Below are positions 12,725 to 15,385 of a stretch of 15,385 nucleotides of DNA, piece by piece (within the stretch, counting starts at the first letter, position 1; every line of letters begins with the position of its first letter). A model generated the notes under the pieces. The model ran no database searches. It worked only from the letters and a program-made list of their open reading frames with translations, and was not told the origin of the DNA. The position numbers and the translations under genes were made by a program. This DNA comes from Beroe ovata (lineage: Eukaryota; Ctenophora; Nuda; Beroida; Beroidae): the NCBI GenBank assembly GCA_946803715.1, contig CAMPET010000010.1:281895-297279 (forward strand), read 5' to 3'.

Positions 12725-15359
12725 ACAATACTGTTTTCTGAGTAGATATAAGGAGGAGTGAACTTGTAGAAAATCATTCATTCTCAGGAAGTCATGGGCA
12801 TCAATTGTGCTCAAAGGGAGCAAAGGGGGTTTCAGAGAAAGTCCCTGATAAGGTCACTGTTGATAGGGGTCAGCAGAGGGTCCTGATTGAGGTTGGCAAA
12901 GGGTCCCCAATAAGTACGCTGATCATTAACATACCCCCCCCCCAAATTCCACAAAACACGATATCTGTGGAAAATATTCTCACCTTTCATATTCCGTGGC
13001 ATGGAACTCCACTTGTGGTTGATGGACGAGGCATCCTCCCGCAGCTCGTTCCAACTGACACTCAGATTCTTCAATCTGTCCGGGAAACTGGAGAGATATC
13101 TATTCGAGTGTTAGGCAAACACAAGGAAATAGTCTCTGACGATGATAAACATTATAAACAGTCTCAATTTAACATTACTATTTAATAACATGGGATCCCT
13201 TTTAAGCGCAGTTCTCTACATTCAAAGCAGGAAGAGGATTCCTGAGTCAGTGACTTCTCAATCACACTATAATATGACACGTTTGTTGTTAACAACCAGT
13301 AATTGATTGCTAATTACCAGTAATCGTTAACAACGTGGACTATACGGTGAAGTAGTGATAGAGCAGCATACATCCTATAGCAGGATTTCATTGTTACAGC
13401 ACCCCCGAATATCAAGCTGTCAGTATGTCTATCAGCTGTCCCTAGGCCTGGGCACGATGATCTTTCTGTTTCAATGAACGCTGATTGTACATTGTACACT
13501 GGATATTGTACATTGTACACTGGACCATATTGTGTATTGTACAAGCACCCTAATCGCATGACAGGGAACACTGTTTGCAGTGATAATCCGATATTTGGAA
13601 GATCATACTGGAGAAAAGAAGGGCATTTCATCCTGAACAATTCCGATAAGCATACAGTTGGAATTCCACAAAGAGTAGCCGCGCGCGTGCACACACACAC
13701 GCGCCTAATTAATAAATGAGCTCGAATTATCGCACGATCTGATCCATACTAAAACAACTCGGTAGGGAACACAAATAGGAGTATATATGAAATGAAAGAG
13801 AATGAACGGCAAAATGAACGTTGTATTCATCATATGATATGGACACAACTTGAGATGTTTAGCTTAGTAACACTATACCCGTGGCATGATCATATCATAG
13901 ACGTCTGTATAATACAACATCATTAATGATTCGGCTAGGGCCATTCCGACAGTATTGATGATAGCAGTCTATCAGTGTGAAGTTTTGCTTGAAATTTCGC
14001 TTCACGTCGCCACAAAGCGAAACCGAGATCATATCATACTTCACAAGATGCAGGGTGTGACCGCTAGTGAGCTGTAGGTATATATTCGAATTGTAAAACA
14101 TTAATTTGAATTGGAAATCGTTTTACATCACTCAGGTAAGAAATAACCTAATTTGGATTTATATAAGGGCTTCAGGAATTTCCGATAGCGCGCTGAAATA
14201 TGAACCTGGAAAAGTCTAGATTATCGGTCATCATTAAATATTCAGTGATAAAACTTCTCCTCCTAACTGAAAATTCTTACACTCAACATACCTCTCGTAA
14301 TGATTTTCAACAGGGCAAACTCGACGCCCGGTTATACCAAGGTTATTACCACGGCGGCTGATATAGCGCTGGAAATAACGCTGGAAACCGTGAAATTGGT
14401 GCAAAAAGAACGAAATCGCAGCGTCAGGAGAAAGCATTGTAACGGATAATAATATGGATGGACAATCGATTTTCCTATGCCAACATTTTCATAGACACAA
14501 AGTATATGATGAATGTACTCAGGAATTGTGTATCAGAATATTGTGACAACTGTCTGAACTAATATTTCATGATCAAATATCAGGTAGCAATAAGCAGTTG
14601 ATAGGTATTGATTGACATGCACCTAGCAACCACTTTAACAAATTAGGTGCCTATCAATGACTTTCAGAGTGAGATAATTAGAGTGAGATAATGGAACTTG
14701 TAACCTAATCAAATCGCACTAGAGGATCTGGTGCTATAATTAGGTTACGAGGAGTACCGTGTTCACACCAGTGAGTGTTCCAATATTAGATTTATATGTG
14801 TTCTGATCACACATGAAATCAATTATCGGTTAGAGGGACATGATTATCAGTTGGGGATGAGACATGAACAATCATCATGATGGAGATAAAAAGTCACGAA
14901 CTTGCTCAATGCTCGATGATAGTCACAATGTATTGTGGTTTTAGAATAATCGATAAAAGGGCTGGTAAATCATAACACATCTTCTGCCACTCTTAGTCAC
15001 TCTTACCCCTCTTAGTATTAAAGCCAAACTTAACGCCAGCACTGTCACAGACACTATCAGTGACACTATCACGGTCATAGTGACTATAACTGTCACTAAG
15101 ATTGTCAAACGTACCTGTCACATTGTCACTAACCCTATCACAGACACTATTTCTGAGACACTGTCACAGACACTGTTACTAACCCTGACAGTAACACTGT
15201 CACAAAATGTGGCAGGAAAACTATCTCGTGCATTATCTCTCACACTGTCACACGTACCTGCCGTGGTTGCCGTATGGAGGTGGTGATGCGAATCCCCGTC
15301 TATCCAGAGATCCGTACTTCCGAGATACTGATCCGCTGCTCTTCAGTGACAAGTCGTTT
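6705..15359 (-). CDS. p190-like Rho GTPase-activating protein with tandem RhoGAP and pseudo-RhoGAP domains (5' partial, 16 exons)
   Basis: Joined exons, 5' to 3': 15359-15258, 13087-12984, 11438-11248, 10754-10659, 10571-10491, 10392-10116, 9948-9793, 9246-9114, 8882-8795, 8677-8525, 8434-8314, 8174-7959, 7852-7706, 7608-7512, 7427-7178, 7100-6705. All introns are GT-AG, and the phases give one open frame of 868 residues plus stop. Layout: Pro/Tyr-rich N-terminus (1-132), basic region (about 144-200), RhoGAP 1 (229-435), linker with PPPDDEDIY (443-460), RhoGAP-like 2 (477-719), Tyr-rich tail (738-868). Domain 1 keeps the arginine finger R266 and N394 in TNLAIIFWPTLL; FWPTL and the YFGxP start resemble p190 RhoGAP (ARHGAP35/ARHGAP5). 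RhoGAPs speed GTP hydrolysis by Rho, Rac or Cdc42; which one is used here cannot be read. The start codon, and any N-terminal GTPase domain as in p190, lie beyond the window. RhoGAP identity is near certain; the p190 subfamily is likely. Confidence 0.9.
7178..7427 (-). CDS. RhoGAP gene exon 15 (pseudo-RhoGAP end, conserved Asn lost)
   Basis: Residues 655-737. Acceptor CTTTTCTTTTCCAG; donor CAG|GTTTGTAC. VVQIEEVFAPIIFFGN lines up with TNLAIIFWPTLL, so Gln662 (codon 7403-7405) replaces the conserved Asn. The FAP core is kept. MVKQQGLIKTLMANVHVF resembles the last RhoGAP helix. Then come ALYAPLYETM and the splice to the tail exon. Confidence 0.9.
7512..7608 (-). CDS. RhoGAP gene exon 14 (pseudo-RhoGAP helix)
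   Basis: Residues 623-653. Acceptor GACCGTTTTCAG; donor GTACGATT. SHKILLSYLIEHLKE corresponds to the helix IKLTMAYIIRHLSR of domain 1. The donor is somewhat weak, but using it keeps the frame into the next exon (codon 654 is GA+G), while reading on meets TAA within two codons. Confidence 0.88.
7706..7852 (-). CDS. RhoGAP gene exon 13 (pseudo-RhoGAP core)
   Basis: Residues 574-621. Acceptor TTCAATTTCAAG; donor GTAATTGC. DSMILATVLKKYLSSLIVP followed by IIPAEHHAAFLDIP matches domain 1's VVASSVKKFFKRLPTPIIP. The basic residue before LP in domain 1 is serine here. This is the best preserved part of the second domain. Confidence 0.9.
7959..8174 (-). CDS. RhoGAP gene exon 12 (pseudo-RhoGAP, arginine finger lost)
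   Basis: Residues 502-572. Acceptor TTGTTCTCTCAG; donor GTATGAGG. STNLYVANAREDLVDNF lines up with TIEGLYRKEG of domain 1, placing Val509 (codon 8149-8151, GTG) where the catalytic Arg should be. The second half, about 548-573, is a Ser/Thr/Asp-rich low-complexity stretch (SISASTNTDDNSIISSMS) that is an insertion relative to domain 1. Confidence 0.9.
8200..8236. repeat. short TGTCACTTATG repeat in an intron
   Basis: Three copies of the core GTGTCACTTATG with variable TTTA spacers in the intron between exons 11 and 12. Confidence 0.8.
8314..8434 (-). CDS. RhoGAP gene exon 11 (start of second, degenerate RhoGAP-like domain)
   Basis: Residues 461-500. Acceptor ATCTCGTTCATAG; donor GTGAGAGC. After a charged segment (KQKTQEEYEYIKRPKT) comes YFNQALRIGHVPSLVKQC, which repeats the layout of the first domain's start (YF, then VP, then a Cys eight residues after the V). 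This is the main clue that a second RhoGAP fold begins here. Confidence 0.9.
8449..8486. repeat. 19-bp perfect tandem duplication in an intron
   Basis: AATTTGTTTATACTCTATC occurs twice in the 90-bp intron between exons 10 and 11, so it makes up over a third of that intron. Confidence 0.95.
8525..8677 (-). CDS. RhoGAP gene exon 10 (end of RhoGAP 1 and acidic linker)
   Basis: Residues 410-460, 51 codons, phase 0 at both ends. Acceptor GTTCCTGGCAG; donor GTGAGTTT. VLMRNEDRTKFSTMVEFLI is the last helix of the first RhoGAP domain. The rest (ELPNCPPPDDEDIYDIVF) is an acidic, proline-containing linker with a possible phosphotyrosine site (DEDIYDIV). Confidence 0.93.
8795..8882 (-). CDS. RhoGAP gene exon 9 (RhoGAP 1 conserved Asn, FWPTL)
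   Basis: Residues 381-409. Acceptor ATTCTATCTTCAG; donor GTATGCTA. NKMSSTNLAIIFWPTLLQ is the RhoGAP signature; N394 (codon 8840-8842) is the conserved asparagine that helps stabilise the GTPase transition state. FWPTL, rather than the FAPNL or FGPTL of many families, is a feature I associate with p190 RhoGAPs. Confidence 0.94.
9114..9246 (-). CDS. RhoGAP gene exon 8 (RhoGAP 1 helices)
   Basis: Residues 337-379. It begins EITDLQASDTEDHLTRSKSK and ends IKLTMAYIIRHLSR, the helix that precedes the catalytic asparagine loop in RhoGAPs. Acceptor CCGTATTACAG. The in-frame donor is AG|GTCGGTAA, weaker than a GTAATT four bases downstream. Using that second site would frameshift into exon 9 and stop there. 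Confidence 0.9.
9247..9792 (-). other. RhoGAP intron (546 bp)
   Basis: The intron between exons 7 and 8. It contains a perfect 14-bp triplet repeat (9397-9438) and a stretch rich in GCGCA words (9615-9690). A 14-nt piece near 9331 bounded by AG and GT does not keep the frame and is not an exon. Confidence 0.8.
9397..9438. repeat. 14-bp perfect triplicate repeat in an intron
   Basis: ATACGGGAACGATT three times without spacer, in the intron between exons 7 and 8. Confidence 0.95.
9793..9948 (-). CDS. RhoGAP gene exon 7 (RhoGAP 1 core)
   Basis: Residues 285-335. Acceptor TTCCCTTTTCAG; donor GTGAGTGC. DVSVHVVASSVKKFFKRLP followed by TPIIPHEFHNLLLAAV matches the conserved RhoGAP segment usually written LKxFLRELPEPLIP. 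A second AG seven bases inside the exon would shift the frame and is not used in this model. Confidence 0.94.
10032..10092. repeat. 22-bp tandem repeat in an intron, 2.7 units
   Basis: AAATAACTCGAATCGCACGCTC followed by two variant units. It occupies about a third of the 167-bp intron between exons 6 and 7. Confidence 0.9.
10116..10392 (-). CDS. RhoGAP gene exon 6 (first RhoGAP domain, arginine finger)
   Basis: Residues 192-283. Acceptor AATCTGTTCAG; donor ACAG|GTGGGGAG. After a basic lead-in (KNKKLLASWDPKR) the RhoGAP domain starts at YFGRPM (229). GGVPYYVSLCVEYLECHDL matches the first core helix, and TIEGLYRKEGNKVQIKQL carries the catalytic arginine R266 (codon 10168-10170). The YFG start and the GNK after the finger resemble p190 RhoGAP. 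An internal ATG at 10335 is not needed as a start, because upstream exons join in frame. Confidence 0.95.
10491..10571 (-). CDS. RhoGAP gene exon 5 (polybasic)
   Basis: Residues 165-191, 27 codons, phase 0 at both ends, acceptor TTCTGTCTTCAG and donor GTAAGTAA. The peptide is almost all Lys, Arg and other charged residues (KRINKQKKKDDKVERKRK). Because the exon is symmetric it could be skipped without a frameshift, which would remove most of the basic patch. In p190 RhoGAPs a basic patch next to the GAP domain binds acidic lipids; a similar role here is inference. Confidence 0.85.
10659..10754 (-). CDS. RhoGAP gene exon 4 (start of basic region)
   Basis: Residues 133-164, phase 0 at both ends, acceptor GTTTTTCCAG and donor GTAATTAT. 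It contains FVPDSPAKSKRLSKPFNKKK and ends LTEEE. The basic cluster begins here and continues through the next two exons towards the first RhoGAP domain, as the polybasic region does in p190 RhoGAPs. The open frame runs on through the following intron, so retention of that 87-nt intron (a multiple of three) would stay in frame. Confidence 0.85.
10755..11247 (-). other. RhoGAP intron (493 bp)
   Basis: The intron between exons 3 and 4. From 11095 to 11235 the plus strand is an A/C-rich run with repeated words such as ACACGCTAACTCACAAAC (at about 11131 and 11194) and CAACAACACACC. Nothing else is seen. Confidence 0.8.
11248..11438 (-). CDS. RhoGAP gene exon 3 (proline-rich, SH3-ligand-like)
   Basis: Residues 70-132, acceptor CCACTTTTTTCAG and donor GTGAGTGG. 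The segment is disordered-looking: RYSLIDKPQPIYSKP, then RPRRRSSPYEDTP, then SPPIPPRPSE. PPIPPR (105-110) fits the class II SH3 ligand PxxPxR. RRRSSP looks like a site for basophilic kinases. Several tyrosines (Y71, Y81, Y98) lie in plausible phosphorylation contexts. These are motif matches only. Confidence 0.85.
11750..11816. repeat. interrupted (CA)n microsatellite with an N
   Basis: ACACAAACAC words with an N at 11803, inside a RhoGAP intron. Confidence 0.95.
12420..12669. repeat. intronic direct repeat, copy 1
   Basis: It starts TTAGTTCACCTTATCGTTCTC with a short CT tract and ends TTTAACAT right before the N at 12670. It matches 12671-12933 with scattered substitutions and small indels. 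Confidence 0.9.
12671..12933. repeat. intronic direct repeat, copy 2
   Basis: It starts directly after the N at 12670 with the same TTAGTTCACCTTATCG and carries a longer CT tract. It diverges from copy 1 more than the 2480/2935 pair does, and ends before a poly-C run. Confidence 0.9.
12984..13087 (-). CDS. RhoGAP gene exon 2
   Basis: Residues 35-68, flanked by acceptor TCTCTCCAG and donor GTGAGAAT. The sequence includes RLKNLSVSWNELREDASS, which looks helical and partly amphipathic, then HKWSSMPRNMK. I do not recognise a domain. Both junctions keep the frame: codon 34 is AG+T and codon 69 is G+AC. The open frame runs past the donor into the intron for about 50 codons; that extension is not part of the exon. 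Confidence 0.7.
13484..13523. repeat. 21-bp period tandem repeat, two units
   Basis: ATTGTACATTGTACACTGG at 13484-13502 and 13505-13523, with a partial third unit after it. TGTACA palindromes recur throughout. Confidence 0.9.
14666..14748. repeat. 14-bp tandem pair followed by a 10-bp inverted repeat
   Basis: AGAGTGAGATAAT occurs at 14666 and 14680. GTAACCTAAT (14700-14709) and ATTAGGTTAC (14739-14748) are perfect inverted arms around a 29-base loop. Confidence 0.8.
15035..15253. repeat. degenerate GACACTGTCA repeat field
   Basis: About 15-20 variants of CACTGTCACAGACACTATCA, with forward and inverted forms mixed, ending five bases before visible exon 1. Irregular spacing. A 68-codon Thr/Ser/Val-rich plus-strand frame here comes from the repeat. 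Confidence 0.85.
15258..15359 (-). CDS. RhoGAP gene exon 1 of those visible (PPPY-containing)
   Basis: Residues 1-33 plus two bases of codon 34. The acceptor is CTCTCAG after a (CA)n tract that serves as its pyrimidine-rich stretch, and the donor is CAG|GTACGTG. The first base completes a codon from an exon outside the window, so the gene continues upstream. The peptide has RKYGSLDRR and ASPPPYGNHG; PPPY fits the WW-domain ligand PPxY. The exon is assigned because its phase joins the next exon in frame; there is no family match in this part. Confidence 0.65.
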
Positions 15360-15369
15360 CTGAGAGGAG

Positions 15370-15385
15370 TGTGTGTGTGTGTGTG
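15370..15385. repeat. (GT)n microsatellite at the window end
   Basis: On the minus strand this is a CA tract directly upstream of the exon 1 acceptor. It continues beyond the window. Confidence 0.9.

Larger units (their letters stand above)
11439..12983 (-). other. RhoGAP intron (1545 bp) with a duplicated segment and microsatellites
   Basis: The intron between visible exons 2 and 3. It contains an interrupted (CA)n tract with an N (11750-11816), CT tracts, and two diverged copies of a roughly 250-bp segment flanking an N at 12670. No exon is needed, because phases match across it. Confidence 0.75.
13088..15257 (-). other. large RhoGAP intron (2170 bp)
   Basis: This is the intron between visible exons 1 and 2. 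It holds a degenerate GACACTGTCA repeat field next to the donor, a 10-bp inverted repeat, short tandem duplications (13484-13523, 14666-14692) and a possible 66-nt cassette exon at 14292-14357. Direct splicing across it keeps the frame. Confidence 0.65.

Noticed and set aside
12545-13185. Plus-strand frames with VTVDRGQQRVLIEV as a possible gene
   Set aside because: They lie within duplicated intronic sequence, and one runs antisense through RhoGAP exon 2. Kept only as a duplication finding.
13314-13700. 128-codon minus-strand frame in the large intron
   Set aside because: It runs through TGTACA repeats and a GC/CA palindromic tract; composition is not protein-like and no phase-compatible splice pair was found.

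Overview
The window looks like nuclear DNA of an animal, probably an invertebrate. Its one clear gene is split into short exons with GT-AG introns whose phases fit from exon to exon. Non-coding parts are AT-rich and full of CA/TG and CT microsatellites and short tandem duplications. The few N characters sit in simple repeats or next to duplicated sequence, as at scaffold joins. The species cannot be named from what is visible.

The main gene is on the minus strand. Sixteen exons run from 15359 (5' side, continuing beyond the window) to a TAA stop at 6705. The joined reading frame is open for 868 residues. In order it encodes a proline/tyrosine-rich N-terminal part with PPPY and PxxPxR motifs, a lysine-rich stretch, a complete RhoGAP domain of p190-like type (arginine finger in GLYRKEG, FWPTL motif), a second diverged RhoGAP-like domain lacking the catalytic arginine and asparagine, and a tail rich in tyrosine motifs with PPDY and NPF. 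The expected role is inactivation of a Rho-family GTPase at the membrane or cortex, with the second domain and tail acting as a regulatory or scaffolding part. That role is inferred from the domains. Residue numbers below count from the first complete codon in the window, not from the true start.

Downstream on the same strand, 4562-5529 holds one or two possible exons of an unrecognised gene. The reading frame of the upper one is ambiguous.

Region 1-4561 has no convincing gene. It holds a (CA)n tract, a (TG)n tract, a MITE-like element with TTCGCG motifs, a 328-bp sequence present twice around an N and a 17-bp minisatellite, a poly-G gap and a 22-bp minisatellite. The large introns at 11439-12983 and 13088-15257 carry a diverged tandem duplication, a possible symmetric 66-nt cassette exon and a degenerate GACACTGTCA repeat field.
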